64,000 nucleotides of DNA from Bactericera cockerelli (GCA_024516035.1 CM044966.1:18857094-18921093); one strand, 5' to 3'. Shown: positions 1 through 9,568, counted from the first letter of the stretch. Notes: generated by a model from the letters alone, not told the origin. A program made the numbers and translations.

Positions 1-190
1 TTCAATAGAGTCAAATGAGTTAGTTAAATTGTTCCGTCGAATGAACTATTTAATTAGTTCATCAGTCAAATAACTAGTTCATTAGCTCAGTCAAATGAAC
101 TAGTTCAATAGCTCAGTCAAATGAACTATTTTCTTTAATTGATTCATCAGTCAAATAACTAGTTCATTGAATCACTTTAACGAACTGGTT
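1..190. repeat. Imperfect AT-rich tandem repeat
   Basis: The segment repeats variants of AGTTCATTAGCTCAGTCAAATGAAC about five times, with drift and small indels. It lies just upstream of the first visible elongase exon, so it is intronic. No coding potential is seen. Confidence 0.6.
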
Positions 191-216
191 TATTAGTTAT
201 GCCCTACATCCCACAG

Positions 217-322
217 GTATTCTTCATACTGAGGAAAAAGTACAACCAAGTCTCCGCACTTCACCTCTATCATCACGTGTCCACCCTGTACATTGCCTGG
301 TGGGGCGCCCGCTTCTATCCCG
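217..322 (+). CDS. Fatty acid elongase (ELOVL family), internal exon with HxxHH box
   Basis: ELOVL proteins are ER multipass enzymes that catalyse the condensation step (3-ketoacyl-CoA synthase) of very-long-chain fatty acid elongation. This exon translates to VFFILRKKYNQVSALH followed by LYHHVSTLYIAWW and GARFYPG. It holds the hallmark FxLRKK segment and the catalytic histidine box HLYHH. The exon begins after a CCACAG acceptor (AG at 215-216) and ends before GTGAGC at 323, with one base of a split codon (phase 1). The next exon at 4271 supplies GA, giving a glycine in the family's typical P-G-G motif. The three visible exons encode about 170 residues; family members usually have 260-330, so the N-terminal part lies left of the window. 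The ELOVL paralog cannot be decided by eye. Confidence 0.93.
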
Positions 323-441
323 GTGAGCGTGGGTTCAAATCCCGGTGGTGGGAATCTTTTTGTAAAAAAAAAATCAAATAATTAAAAAAAAAGTTATAAC
401 AATTATTTCATTGTTTTTATCAAGAAAGTCAAGTTTTTAAC

Positions 442-538
442 GAGGAAAAATTTATGCACTGTGTGGTATTCGAACCAACAGATGATGCGCTTCTTTGATT
501 ACCAGACTAGCGCTTTAACCACTTGACTACCAGTGCAC
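442..538 (-). mobile_element. SINE-B, 5' part
   Basis: The reverse complement reads GCACTGGTAGTCAAGTGG (A-box region) and a degraded B box (GGTTCGAATAC). It is truncated after the head. It forms an inverted pair with the + copy 40 bp downstream. Confidence 0.75.
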
Positions 539-577
539 GTCTACTTTTAAGCTGGAATCCCACTGTGTGAACCTGAT

Positions 578-797
578 AGGTAGTCAAGTGCTTAACGCGC
601 TAGTCTGGTAATCCAGGTAGCGTAGTGATCCGTTGGTTCGTATCCAACCCAATGCATGCATTTTTCCTCATTCATTTGAGTTTGTCACCACATAATAATA
701 AGACTCTGAGGATTAGGTGGTAGAAAATGCTTTCTGTTTATACTGATTAAGTTCGTCTGGTGGTTACCTTTCACTAAAGAGTGTTGTTATTATTATT
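578..797 (+). mobile_element. SINE-B
   Basis: Contains GGTAGTCAAGTG (A box), GGTTCGTATCC (degenerate B box), the family middle CATAATAATAAGACTCTGAG, the conserved TGGTGGTTACCTT segment and a (TTA)n tail. The first few bases of the head are missing. Confidence 0.8.
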
Positions 798-1094
798 AGA
801 AAGTAATACTTGGGAAACCTCTCAATTGAGTCATATTTTTTGTCATGATGGTTTTTTTTTAATTTAATGCACTTTTACGACTTTAATTTGTCGTCATTCG
901 TGCCATTCCCCGTCATGATATTAAATTAATAAGGTGGTAATGTCAATTATTTCATATGTTTTTATAGTCACATTATTGTTTTTTTTTTTTTTTTTTTTTT
1001 TTTCAAATACCTAATACACTTGAAAGTTATATATTATAACAATCAAGCAATAACTGGTATGCTCATTTATTCACTCAATCATTCACACATGTAT

Positions 1095-1310
1095 TCATAA
1101 GAGATCTGGTTGTTGGGGCATATCGTTGAATTTTTTCATGCATGATGTTATAGGGGATTTGAGAATATTCTTGTTTTTATTAGGGATGGAAAAAAGTTGA
1201 GTTCTGTCTATTCTAAGCCTAGGGTCTGGTATTCTGAAATTAAATTGTGAGAGTATGTAGGGACTATTTATTGTATTGTTAATTATGTTTTGCAAAAGTT
1301 TAATCTGATT
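1095..1310 (-). pseudogene. C-terminal fragment of a non-LTR retrotransposon polyprotein
   Basis: The minus strand encodes a peptide with FNFRIPDPRLR, TQLFSIPNKNKN and SPITSCMKKFND. This matches the pattern after the thumb of many jockey/R1-like reverse transcriptases (R-x-P-x-x-R, FxIP, SPxxxxxxxxN). No catalytic RT motif is present, so it is a truncated relic. Confidence 0.55.
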
Positions 1311-1540
1311 ACCTACAAATCTTTCTTCGATTGATTCTATGGGGAGATTTTCAATTAATTGATTTTAAAAACATATTTTATAAACAACATTTTAAAAACA
1401 AAAAAAGGGGAGATAAAAATAAAAAATTCAATAATGTTGAAAAATTAAACGTCTCTACCTCCCTGTCTCTCTCCCAGTGCGCTACATCACTCGACCAAGG
1501 AGACTACTGATGATAATAATATTAATCACATAATAAATTA

Positions 1541-1612
1541 ACAGGGTTGGGTGGAAGAGATTGCCACAGGCAATAACCCCGCCCTTTAGGTAGGACATTA
1601 ACTTTATTCTTT
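1541..1612 (+). mobile_element. LINE 3'-tail fragment (GGGTGGAAGAGATTGCC family)
   Basis: Matches the dispersed tail that reads GGGTGGAAGAGATTGCC, then CCCCGCCCTTTAG, then TAGGACAT. Full-length tails elsewhere in the window end in AATAAA plus short A-rich repeats. The body of the parent element is not in this window. Confidence 0.6.
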
Positions 1613-1627
1613 TTTTGGTAGTCAAGT

Positions 1628-1845
1628 GCACTGGTAGTCAAGTGGTTAACGCGCTAGTCTGGTAATCCAGGTAGCTAGTCTGGTAATCCAGGTTCGAATC
1701 CCACCCAGTGCAGGATTTTTTCCTCATTAATTTGAGTTTGTGACCACATAACAATAAGACTCTGAGGGTTAGGTGGTAGAAAATGCTTTGAGCATTAACC
1801 TCGCCTGGTGGTTAACTTCCTTCCACTAAGGAGCATTATTGTTTT
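1628..1845 (+). mobile_element. SINE-B
   Basis: Nearly full copy. The head GCACTGGTAGTCAAGTGG is preceded by a partial duplicate of itself, and TCTGGTAATCCAGG is also doubled. The B box GGTTCGAATCCC is intact, followed by the family body to CCACTAAGGAGCATTATT. Confidence 0.85.
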
Positions 1846-1846
1846 T

Positions 1847-2279
1847 GACATTTTCATGTCTTTGCTCTGGCACATAACCAAAATTATGTAACGAAATTAA
1901 GTGACGAAATTATGTAACGAAATTATGTAACGAAATTATGTGACGAAATTATGTAACGAAATATTAAATTGACATTTTCATGTCTTTGCTCTGGCACATA
2001 ACCAAAATTATGTAACGAAATTATGTGACGAAATTATGTAACGAAATTATGTAACGAAATATTAAATTATAAAAAGAGAGAAGAGAAAAAGTATGTGTCA
2101 TGCGCACAATAACGAAATATTAAATTATAAAAAGAGAGAAGAGAAAAAGTATGTGTCATGCGCACAATAACGAAATATTAAATTATAAAAAGAGAGAAGA
2201 GAAAAAGTATGTGTCATGCGCACAATACGAAATTTGGTCAGTTAAGTTTTAGACCTTGAATAGTAAAGATGAAAATGTC
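1847..2279. mobile_element. TIR element with GACATTTTCAT ends and internal tandem repeats
   Basis: Starts GACATTTTCATGTCTTTGCT and ends AGTAAAGATGAAAATGTC, an imperfect inverted terminal repeat. A second copy is at 55401-55671. Inside are (ACGAAATTATGTA)n-type repeats, a repeated left end at 1971, and three head-to-tail 58-bp units at 2053-2226 (period 58 exact). No ORF. Confidence 0.6.
2053..2226. repeat. 58-bp direct repeat, three copies
   Basis: Units begin AACGAAATATTAAATTA at 2053, 2111 and 2169 and end TGTGTCATGCGCACAAT. They are virtually identical, so the expansion is recent. The second copy of the host element (55401) has a single unit. Confidence 0.9.
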
Positions 2280-2699
2280 CCAATGGTTGCAGACTCGTAT
2301 GCAAGCGTTTTTTTTTTGTTCTTGTTTTTTTTGTTCAATCTGTTAATTTTTTCTTTATAATTTCATTGTATTTTACTGTATTTATTTTGTCTTACCTAAT
2401 AAAGCATACTATAATAATAATAATAATAATTATAATTTCAATTTCAAACTTTATTTTATTATAGTGAATAGACAAAACAGTCAAAGCCGTTACTATAATA
2501 ATAAGAACAGGTGACAGAATGAGAAAATTAAGTTATTCCCCTCTCGCTTCAATTGTCACGCTTGTAATTAATGAAAATCCAAACCTGATTGAAAAACTAT
2601 TTAAAAACAATTATCAAGTTCAAGGTTTAGAGAGGAGTACATTAGTTGATTGTTTTGAAAGTAAATTATCTACACATATCTGAATGTGTATCTACACAA

Positions 2700-2876
2700 A
2701 ATAATAATAATATCGCCTTATTTATACTGCCGGATAAGGACTATTATGTCCCATTATTCCAGCAGTAAGCCCAAGACGTGTTATTATGTGGTGAAAATCC
2801 CTAATGGGAAGATAACTTGTCATGTCCCGGCTGGATTTCGAACCCGCGACCTCTGGAATCTCTGGATTCACAGAAT
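2700..2876 (-). mobile_element. SINE-A, head-truncated
   Basis: Reverse complement of the SINE-A body, with (ATT)n tail, AATCGGGCAGTATAAATAAGG-like end, TTGGGCTTACTGCTGGAATA and the B box. It stops inside the head (TGAATCCAGAGATTCC), so the A box is missing. Confidence 0.8.
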
Positions 2877-2924
2877 GTGTATAAAATACACTAAAATATC
2901 TACACAAAAATAAAATAAATGTGA

Positions 2925-3067
2925 AGATGGAGCGGGAATGTTTTCTCACGAGGTATGAGTGGACCCCGAACACCCAACTACATAGCAGAAAAAATCCTGC
3001 CCCGCTGGGGATCGAACCCAGGGCACCGTGCGTGCAATGCCTAGCGCTATCACTTGGCCACGGTGAC
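2925..3067 (-). mobile_element. SINE-D, 5' half
   Basis: Reverse complement shows AGTCACCGTGGCCAAGTGAT (A-box region), GCATTGCACGCACGGTG, the B box GGTTCGATCCCC and the GGGGCAGGATTTTTTCTGC junction. The 3' half is absent. Confidence 0.8.
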
Positions 3068-3414
3068 TAAATATATTAATGTAATAAAATAACCATTTGT
3101 TTATCTCAATATGAGTAGTGAGATGGTATTACCCGTAATCCAGTCTGTGCAACACTTGTATGCTGTGATTGCAATAATTTATCAAATAAAATTATACAGG
3201 GTGGATTTAAAATTATTCCCCCACCCCTTGAACCAATCAAAATATCGACAAGTGGTAAAGAAGAGTCGCTTCATTTTTGGGTGGATTAACTTAAAATAAT
3301 GACACCCATTTTTTATTAATTGAACTTCCGCATTGCAAGCCACTATCTTACCACTGGGGTATTTTTATATTTTTTAAAGTTTTCATGTATTTATCTTTTT
3401 ACAAATAAACATTT

Positions 3415-3495
3415 TCAACAAGTAACGAGGGTATACCGTATACCCACCTTCAAAAGAAAAAATCTTGTACTGAAGGTGGGGAATAGTGCACACAA
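3415..3495. repeat. Dispersed repeat (TATACCCACCTTCAAAAGA)
   Basis: Contains GAGGGTATACC, CCACCTTCAAAAGA and a complementary CTGAAGGTGGGG, so a hairpin can form. A related segment occurs at 35090-35190 and a degraded one near 43660-43715. Confidence 0.5.
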
Positions 3496-3608
3496 GGAAA
3501 ATTAAAATTTTCTCACCAATCATAACTAAAGCAAATTTAAGAAGGTTCACTTTTGTTCAGATTCATATTGATGAAAACAGGCCACAATTAGAGTAGATTT
3601 CTCGGAGT

Positions 3609-3745
3609 AACCGACCTCAGTAGCTTGATCGATAAGCCGGCTTACTTGTAACCTGGAGGTGAAGTCCCGGTTTCAATTAGATTTAAGTAAAGCGAGTTTG
3701 AGTAGTTGTAATATCACGAAAGTGATTAACACAGAACTGATGAAA
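3609..3745 (+). mobile_element. SINE-C
   Basis: Head ACCGACCTCAGTAGCTTGAT with A-box-like TAGCTTGATCGATAAG, then TTGTAACCTGGAGG. The B box is damaged by a small deletion. The body TTAGTAAAGCGAGTTTGAGT and TATCACGAAAGTGATTAACA is present. Confidence 0.8.
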
Positions 3746-3852
3746 AAAAAAAGATTCCTCGGAGTATGTTGATCAATTTTTTGTTGACTCACAGCTCAAC
3801 TATTATAATATCTTGTAAAAATATACAATAAATAAGGAGGTGCTAAATTAAA

Positions 3853-3927
3853 TTGTTGGCGTAATGACTCCCTGTCTCAAACCGACATCGCGACAGTCTA
3901 AATAAAGCAGTACAATACTATAAAAAC
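3853..3927 (+). repeat. Family J repeat
   Basis: Reads TTGGCGTAATGACTCCCTGT, then a CGACAGTCTAAATAAAGCA end followed by a short ACTA-type tail. Four related copies occur at 21752, 23064, 47536 and 53600. The AATAAA and simple-sequence tail suggest a retroposon 3' end. Confidence 0.5.
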
Positions 3928-3931
3928 TAAT

Positions 3932-4130
3932 AATAATATCGCCTTATTTATACTGCCCGATTAAGACTATTAAAGTCACATTATTCCAGCAGTAAGCCCA
4001 AGACATATTATTATGTGGTAAAAATCCCAAATGGGATGATCACTTGTCATGTATTTTCAGCGTACATGTAATTAAAGCGAGTTTGAGTATTATGATATCA
4101 CGAAACTGATTAACACAAATATGATTGGGA
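3932..4130. mobile_element. SINE-A / SINE-C mosaic
   Basis: 3932-4052 is SINE-A in minus orientation, ending at CTTGTCATGT. It runs directly into SINE-C 3' sequence in plus orientation (TTTCAGCGTA, AAAGCGAGTTTGAGT, ATCACGAAACTGATTAACAC). The SINE-C part is followed by ATGATAACTTGTCATGT, the same SINE-A segment again. So SINE-C sequence sits inside a SINE-A copy. Confidence 0.6.
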
Positions 4131-4270
4131 TGATAACTTGTCATGTAAAAAAAACACTGATATCACCCGTATTGAAACATTTTGTGTGACGAAAGAACGC
4201 CAAGAGTTTTCATTATTTAGTTTTTCTTTTTTTGTATGTATTGTGACATTTACTTTACTATTAACCACAG

Positions 4271-4410
4271 GAGGCCTCGCTTTGTTCCCCATCATCCTCA
4301 ACAGTTTCGTCCACATCCTCATGTACACTTACTACCTCATTGCCAACTTCGGGCCCAAGTGGCAAGCGTGGGTGGCGCCGGTGAAACCCTACATCACCAT
4401 CATCCAGATG
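4271..4410 (+). CDS. Fatty acid elongase (ELOVL family), penultimate exon
   Basis: Encodes GLALFPIILNSFVHILMYTY, then YLIANFGPKWQAW and PVKPYITIIQM. N-S-F-V-H-x-x-M-Y-x-Y-Y is the conserved ELOVL signature after the histidine box, with its second histidine, and the P-Y-I-T-x-x-Q-M segment precedes the fifth membrane span. The acceptor AG is at 4269-4270, and GA at 4271-4272 completes the glycine codon split with the exon at 217-322. The donor is GTAAGA at 4411, phase 0. Membrane segments are visible around FPIILNSFVHILMYTYYLI. Confidence 0.95.
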
Positions 4411-4552
4411 GTAAGAACCCCACTGATTTTTTTTAGTTTTTTTTCTGATAATTGTTACGACATATTTTTTATTAAAAAAAAGAACAGAACATTCTCATCA
4501 ACTAATTTTCAATGTACGAAAATTAGTTTTTCTACCCTACTGATTTAATATG

Positions 4553-4656
4553 ATAATATCGCCTTATTAATACTGCCCGATTAGGATTTTATAGGCCCAT
4601 TATTCCAGCAGTTAGCCCAAAATGTATTACTATGTGGTAAAAATCCCAAATGGGAG
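4553..4656 (-). mobile_element. SINE-A, 3' part
   Basis: Contains ATCGCCTTATTAATACTGCC, ATTATTCCAGCAGT and ATGTGGTAAAAATCCC in minus orientation, then stops before the B box. Lies in the last elongase intron. Confidence 0.75.
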
Positions 4657-4740
4657 AAAAAAAAACTTAGAAAGATATACAAAAAAAAAAGAACAAAATT
4701 ATTTATACAAAATTTATATTTACAATTGCCTTGTAAATTG

Positions 4741-4809
4741 TTCCTGATACAAAAGATATCACAGGCCATCCAAAGGGGCAATAGCTCGAGCATGAGAGGC
4801 ACGCTTCCT
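4741..4809 (+). pseudogene. LINE C-terminal relic (AIQRGN motif)
   Basis: Translates to FLIQKISQAIQRGNSSSM and RGTLP. The pattern QxIS-x-AIQRGN-x-x-x-x-x-GTLP also occurs at 22141-22478 and 58240-58345, and resembles the extreme C-terminus of some arthropod retrotransposon polyproteins. Family attribution is from memory of the pattern and is not certain. Confidence 0.45.
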
Positions 4810-4985
4810 GTCGGTAGTGAGTTGGAAGAAATATTTTACCTTTGAAATTATGACCTCTGTACATAAAAAAGTCTAAATATTATTGTCTTGCAATGCGGTG
4901 CGAAGTTAATCCCTTAGGCATTCTCTGCCACTTGACCATCAGTTTACTTCCTCAGCTACACCGCTCCCTCTTCTTTTCCTCGCAG

Positions 4986-5252
4986 GCACAATTCACCATC
5001 CTGATTCTTCTCTCGTTCGTCCTCCTCTCGCCCTACTACTGCGCAGAAGGTCCGCGCACCTTCGGCGTCATCTTTCTGCCCAACGTGATTCTCGTCTACT
5101 ACCTGTTCTACCAGTTCTTCAAGCGCACCTATCTGGGCACGGACCACCCCAATAGCGGCACGGTAGACAAAAAAGCGCAAGAAGGACGCAAAGAGATTTA
5201 CAACAAGGTGCAGGCGCAACTGACAAAGAAGGCGATGAATAAGGTGTGCTAA
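4986..5252 (+). CDS. Fatty acid elongase (ELOVL family), terminal exon
   Basis: Starts after a CTCGCAG acceptor in phase 0, continuing from ITIIQM. It encodes AQFTILILLSFVLLSPYYC (membrane span), then TFGVIFLPNVILVYYLFYQF (last span) and FKRTYLG, the ELOVL Y-x-x-F-Y-x-x-x-Y-like end. A basic cytosolic tail rich in K, R and Q follows, ending KKAMNKVC and stop TAA at 5250-5252. The lysine-rich tail fits the ER-retention style of the family, although a canonical KKxx ending is not present. GC content and codon use differ sharply from the flanking AT-rich repeats. Confidence 0.94.
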   Translation, partial: AQFTILILLSFVLLSPYYCAEGPRTFGVIFLPNVILVYYLFYQFFKRTYLGTDHPNSGTVDKKAQEGRKEIYNKVQAQLTKKAMNKVC

Positions 5253-5316
5253 GAAGACAGCAAAATGAAGATAGATCAGATTGTGGCGTTTCAAATTAAA
5301 TATTAAGACTCCCATG

Positions 5317-5486
5317 GTGTCAAACCAAGAAACGGACTTACCCCGGATTGCATAGTAGTTAAAATGAAGGAATTTCATTGGTCATTTCATTATGTTTAAA
5401 TTGTGTCAAACCAAGAAACGGACTTTGCAATTGCATAGTAGCTAAAATGAAGGAATTTCATTTTTCATTTCATTCTGTTTAAATTT
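5317..5486 (+). repeat. 86-bp tandem duplication in the elongase 3' UTR region
   Basis: Two direct copies begin GTGTCAAACCAAGAAACGG at 5317 and 5403 (period 86). They share GCATAGTAG, AAAATGAAGGAATTTCAT and CATTTCATT, with a few substitutions. The position 65 bp after the stop suggests it lies in the 3' UTR. Confidence 0.85.
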
Positions 5487-5930
5487 GTCCATTAAGTTTT
5501 GATTAAATTTCTTCAAGAGCGACTATGCATGATGGGTAAATCAAGTAACAATTCGTTTGCATCCTCCAACAGATTTAAAATACGTCCAAAAGATGTCAGT
5601 GAATAAGGTAAACATCAAAGCCAGTAAAAGATATGGCCATAGGCATAGACGTCGCTTGTGAGCATCAACTTAGGACACTGGTTATAAACACCAAATTGTA
5701 AGGTGTCTAATTGAAAACGTGTTCAATGAAGCAACGGGCTCACCATTTTGCTTCAAAGAAATATCATGTGTGTCTTAGTAAACCAAAGAGTCTTGGTAAA
5801 TTAATTATCAAAATACAAGAGTCTTTCACTAATAAAACCAATTAGTTGTTCATGTTTCACTCTTTTCCTGTAGTTAATTCATAAACAAAATGCATCAACA
5901 CTATCTTTCCTTCTATTCAACACTTCTCTA
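5487..5930. other. No recognised gene
   Basis: Single-copy-looking AT-rich sequence downstream of the elongase. An AATAAA lies at 5830-5835 (ACTAATAAAACC), a possible distal polyadenylation signal for the elongase. Nothing else is recognised. Confidence 0.35.
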
Positions 5931-6150
5931 GCCAGTGTCGATGGCACGTTGAATACACCAGTTCCCTTTCAGACTTTGATGGGTGACCATTCAAATTCGA
6001 ACCCTCGTTATGCTGACTATTTCCGGCCCTATTCAGGCTAGGTGAGGTTAATTGGCGTATCTGGTTTGTGAAATTCAAACGAAATGAGGGTGAAACACCG
6101 TTGTTATATGACCCTGCAGTTGACAGCGACGCTGAACCCAAATAAAAAAA
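5931..6150 (+). mobile_element. SINE-G (5S rRNA-headed), with head deletion
   Basis: Starts GCCAGTGTCGATGGCACGTT and GAATACACCAGTTCCC. It then jumps to TTTGATGGGTGACC, so about 45 bases of the 5S-like head including the box A region are missing. The core AGGCTAGGTGAGGTTAAT, the AGGGTGAAACACCGTTG segment and an A-rich end follow. Confidence 0.75.
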
Positions 6151-6993
6151 ATCCATTTTCATCAGGGAAAAGTTTTCCTCTTCCATTTTCATCTGGCCCA
6201 AATACCATTCCATACAGCCAATTGTAATTATTGTTGTTAAGTTTTCAAAATTGCTTCAAGATGCTAAAATTGCAAAGGAAAGAAATCGTAAAGAAAAAGA
6301 AACTACTCACCCTTTTTCTACTCAGCTGGAGATCATCAAAAGCAGTTAACAATACCAAAAATTCTTAGAGGGTGGAATTTCAAATGTTTTTGACCAGTAA
6401 GGTTGCACGTCACATCATCAACAATGACGCAAGCACATGTATGTAGAAACATACAGCACAACACGATCAATTAACGAACTTATCGCAAAGTAGGTATAAC
6501 TCACAAAAGCACATCTTCCACAGACCACAGATAACATACACTGGTAAAATCACATAAAAGTAAAACTTAACCTACATTATTCTCATGACGATGGTAGCAA
6601 TGATGATATTTATATTGATTATGGAAGGTATTGCTATTACCACACTTAGTTATGAATAGCTCAATATACCTGTTATCACCTATGAGAGAACATTGTCTTA
6701 CAATTAATGGGCGATAAGACCAAGAAACATCCGATCGATAAAGAAAGAAATCGCTGATGATAAGAAAGAAATGTAGGTCAATAACCTTTGAGGGTACACT
6801 AGACTCTAGAGCACCATAGAATGAGGTCAAATCTCAAAGACAATAGATTTTTCTGGAATGTCCAATTAAAATATTTGTAAAAGATGCAATAACTGTCACA
6901 ACTAAATTTAAAAAAAAAAACAATGAAATCATTTAACAATCATATGTCAAAATGGCTTCATCCCGTTAATGGTCGCTGGCGTTTAATCAACAC
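6151..6993. other. No recognised gene
   Basis: AT-rich sequence with no exon-like signal, SINE or TIR that I can identify. Confidence 0.3.
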
Positions 6994-7393
6994 CAGTGCC
7001 GGATTACCCATATGGCGGCTTTGGCAGATACCAAGGGCCCCGCGCTTTAGGGGGCCCCGCGCTTGAGTAGCTTACACTAGATATTATGAGATTTTGAAAA
7101 AGCTTACACTATGTATTATGAGTTTTTTAAAAGCTTTTACTAGGTATTTTTGGATAATGAGTAAGAAGAAGAAGAAATAAAAGGGGAAAAATATATTTAG
7201 ATAATATATTCATAATATATATTTAAATATATCTACTATTTTTCGGAAAAAATGTCGTTTTGGATACTATTATGGATTGGTGCCCAGGACTGAGTTTTTT
7301 TTAAAAAATAGTATTTTAAAAAAAACTCAGTACAATTTTGGGGCCCCGCGCCTTGAAATGCCAAGGGCCTCGCGCAGCCTTAATCCGGCACTG
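6994..7393. mobile_element. hAT-like non-autonomous element, 400 bp
   Basis: Terminal inverted repeats are CAGTGCCGGATTA and TAATCCGGCACTG. The element is flanked by a perfect 8-bp target duplication ATCAACAC (6986-6993 and 7394-7401). The 8-bp TSD and CA-starting TIR are diagnostic of the hAT superfamily. Subterminal GGGGCCCCGCGC blocks occur at both ends. No transposase ORF. A 1380-bp relative is at 23148-24527. Confidence 0.92.
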
Positions 7394-7401
7394 ATCAACA
7401 C

Positions 7402-8648
7402 TAAGGGGCCGAATTATGAAAGAGGATTAAATATCTAGGATTTGGTAACAAAAAGAACAATCGATAAATTGATTGATTGTTGTGGTCCGATACGACAGCC
7501 TTGTTTCCCACCTAGACAAATTATTTTTTTCTGCATAATTACCTCACTATCTATTGAAAGGAATATAGAAACGAAAAGCATTATTGTTTTCTCTCACTGT
7601 AAAACTGAGATTGTTCGATCATATATATTGTTGTTTCAATTCCTGTGTTCCATCAAACGCTTCTTGCAGGTCAATGATAAATCCAAACTTACAAACAAAC
7701 GCAAAATCGACCAACTCACTCACTTACTCATCATTCTCATTAGTGAGTCTGCGAGATGATCAAAAGGATTTTTTGCTAAAGGGGATCCCAGCCAGGGGTG
7801 AAAGAGTTAGTGGGGACCAAAAACTAAAAAACCAGGATGGAATTTTTGAAATTTGCGTTCAATCTTAGTTACACTACTGAAACCTGAAACCATCCAGAGG
7901 CAGCACATTAAGCTCTCCTAGATCAAAGTTTGAGTACATGAATTTTTCATACTTAAATTATGCGTCGAACCTGTTATCAGTGGACCTAATAATATTTGTA
8001 CAACAATGTAAAACCCCAATCAGGCCGTTATCTCCGTTTTCACTTTCACTAGGGCTAGGGCCTATCTCTCTGGTCAAGTGGTCAATTTCACGCTACTTAA
8101 TAAGCGGTCCATTCCATTGAGAACTTTTCCAAAGTTGAGTGATCCCTTCTCAAGGTTCTTTCAGAAAAAAGTGCTCCTTGCAAATTGTTCGTTTCACAAG
8201 TGCGCGAAATAGATAGTGTAAATAAATTAAAATATATAAACTGTTTTTTATGACGAATGGTCTTGACATAGTGATATAAATATTGACAGATTGACTGTAA
8301 GAATCTAACCCTGAGTTGTTAAATTTTCACAAACTTAACCTTAAAAAAATACATATTAACAAATAGATATTGTGTAAAAAAAAAAAAAAAAAAAAAACAT
8401 TAGCTGACGCATACGTAAGTTTGGCTACCACCAAATGCATGGATTTTTCATCATATTTTCTTTGAGAAATACATTTACAACCACTTTTTTCAAGTCTTAG
8501 GGCCGATTTTTTTTTTTTTTTTTTTTTTCTTGCAGTGGACCAAAAAGAAGTCTATACAGAGCCACTAGGGCCGACTTAAAAAATAGAATATCAACAGAAA
8601 CAAGACCGTCCCTCAGTTCGCAGTTTCAAACGATCACATCGCATTATA
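7402..8648. other. No recognised gene
   Basis: Includes poly-A (8378-8396) and poly-T (about 8510-8529) runs, suggesting decayed retroposed material. No exon with convincing splice sites or conserved protein motif was seen. Confidence 0.3.
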
Positions 8649-8855
8649 GTCCCGGTAGCTCAGTGGTAAAGGCGGCACTCTGTGAAAAGTCGCGGGTTCG
8701 AAACCCAGCCGGGACATGTCACATGACAAGTTTTCCTCCCTTTTGGGATTTTTACCACATAATAATACGTCTTGGGCTTACTGCTGGAATAATGGGACTT
8801 AATAGTCCTAATCGGGCAGTATATATAAGGTGATATTATTATTATAATTATTATT
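8649..8855 (+). mobile_element. SINE-A
   Basis: GTCCCGGTAGCTCAGTGGTA (A box), B box GGGTTCGAAACCC and the full body with (ATT)n tail. A 19-bp deletion removes the AATCCAGAGATTCCAGAGG part of the head. Confidence 0.88.
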
Positions 8856-9320
8856 ATAGCCCAACTTGAGGGATGGTCTTTGTTATCCTATTTGATAATT
8901 CGGCCCCTAATCAGATAATAGACAGTTGTTTTAGTCGCATATCCAAATTAGATCCGATAATTTTTTTAAAGTTATTTATTTATTTAATAACAGGATAACA
9001 TATACAAAGGTATTTTTCCTAAGCTAAAGCTTCTAAGAAAAGATTACAACATCTTAATTATTAACAATAAATTTTAGATGAATAGATAGGTAGGTATACT
9101 CGTAAATGCAATAAGTAGTTCCTAAATAAGAGTAGGTATTATTAGGCAATATTTAATATTAAGCGATTTTCTATTCAATAGATATAGATTTCATTTTTAG
9201 ACATAATGTTTCTTTCAAATAATAATAATTCCGTGTCCGTGAGATAGGGACAGATACCTAAATCACAGTGGTGAGAGGATTATATGGACGCCCAGATCCA
9301 ATGTCTAGGCTCCTTTCATG

Positions 9321-9568
9321 TCCATTGATTCTATTTGGTTTTCACGTCATGACCTGAGATAGTCAGGACGGGGCTTTTACGCTCGATTCGCTGGGAATCG
9401 TACCGGCTACCCACATTAACCTCACCCAGCCTGGGTAGGGCCGGAGTAGCCATCCTCACGTTTTCGGAGGAACAGATTTTTCTGTGCGAAAGTCTGCTCC
9501 AACCGGGAATCGAACTCAGGATCTCTGGACTACGGGCAGTAGTCACAACCGTTACGCAACGGAGGCTA
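9321..9568 (-). mobile_element. SINE-F
   Basis: Reverse complement: GCCTCCGTTGCGTAACGGTT (A-box region), GACTACTGCCCGTAGTCC and the B box GTTCGATTCCCGG. The core GCTGGGTGAGGTTAATGTGG, a CCCCGTCCTGACTATCTC segment and CCAAATAGAATCAA follow. The 3' end is truncated relative to the copies at 41284 and 46076. Confidence 0.85.

Larger units (their letters stand above)
323..4270 (+). other. Elongase intron (about 3.9 kb) filled with repeats
   Basis: GTGAGC donor at 323 and a TTAACCACAG acceptor ending at 4270. The intron holds an inverted SINE-B pair, a LINE fragment, a TIR element, and SINE-A, SINE-C and SINE-D pieces, annotated separately. No further exon is needed, because the flanking exons join in phase. 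Confidence 0.8.

Noticed and set aside
292..355. tRNA-like segment with GGGTTCAAATCCC
   Set aside because: The first half is the end of the elongase exon (HLYHH ... FYPG) and its donor. No A box or cloverleaf is supported; the B-box match is probably chance or a small relic.
4138..4548. Single 136-aa gene product
   Set aside because: Only 4271-4410 is coding; the rest of the frame is intron on both sides, with an acceptor at 4270 and a donor at 4411.
4956..5378. 140-aa ORF on the minus strand
   Set aside because: Antisense shadow of the terminal elongase exon; no splice context or conserved pattern of its own.
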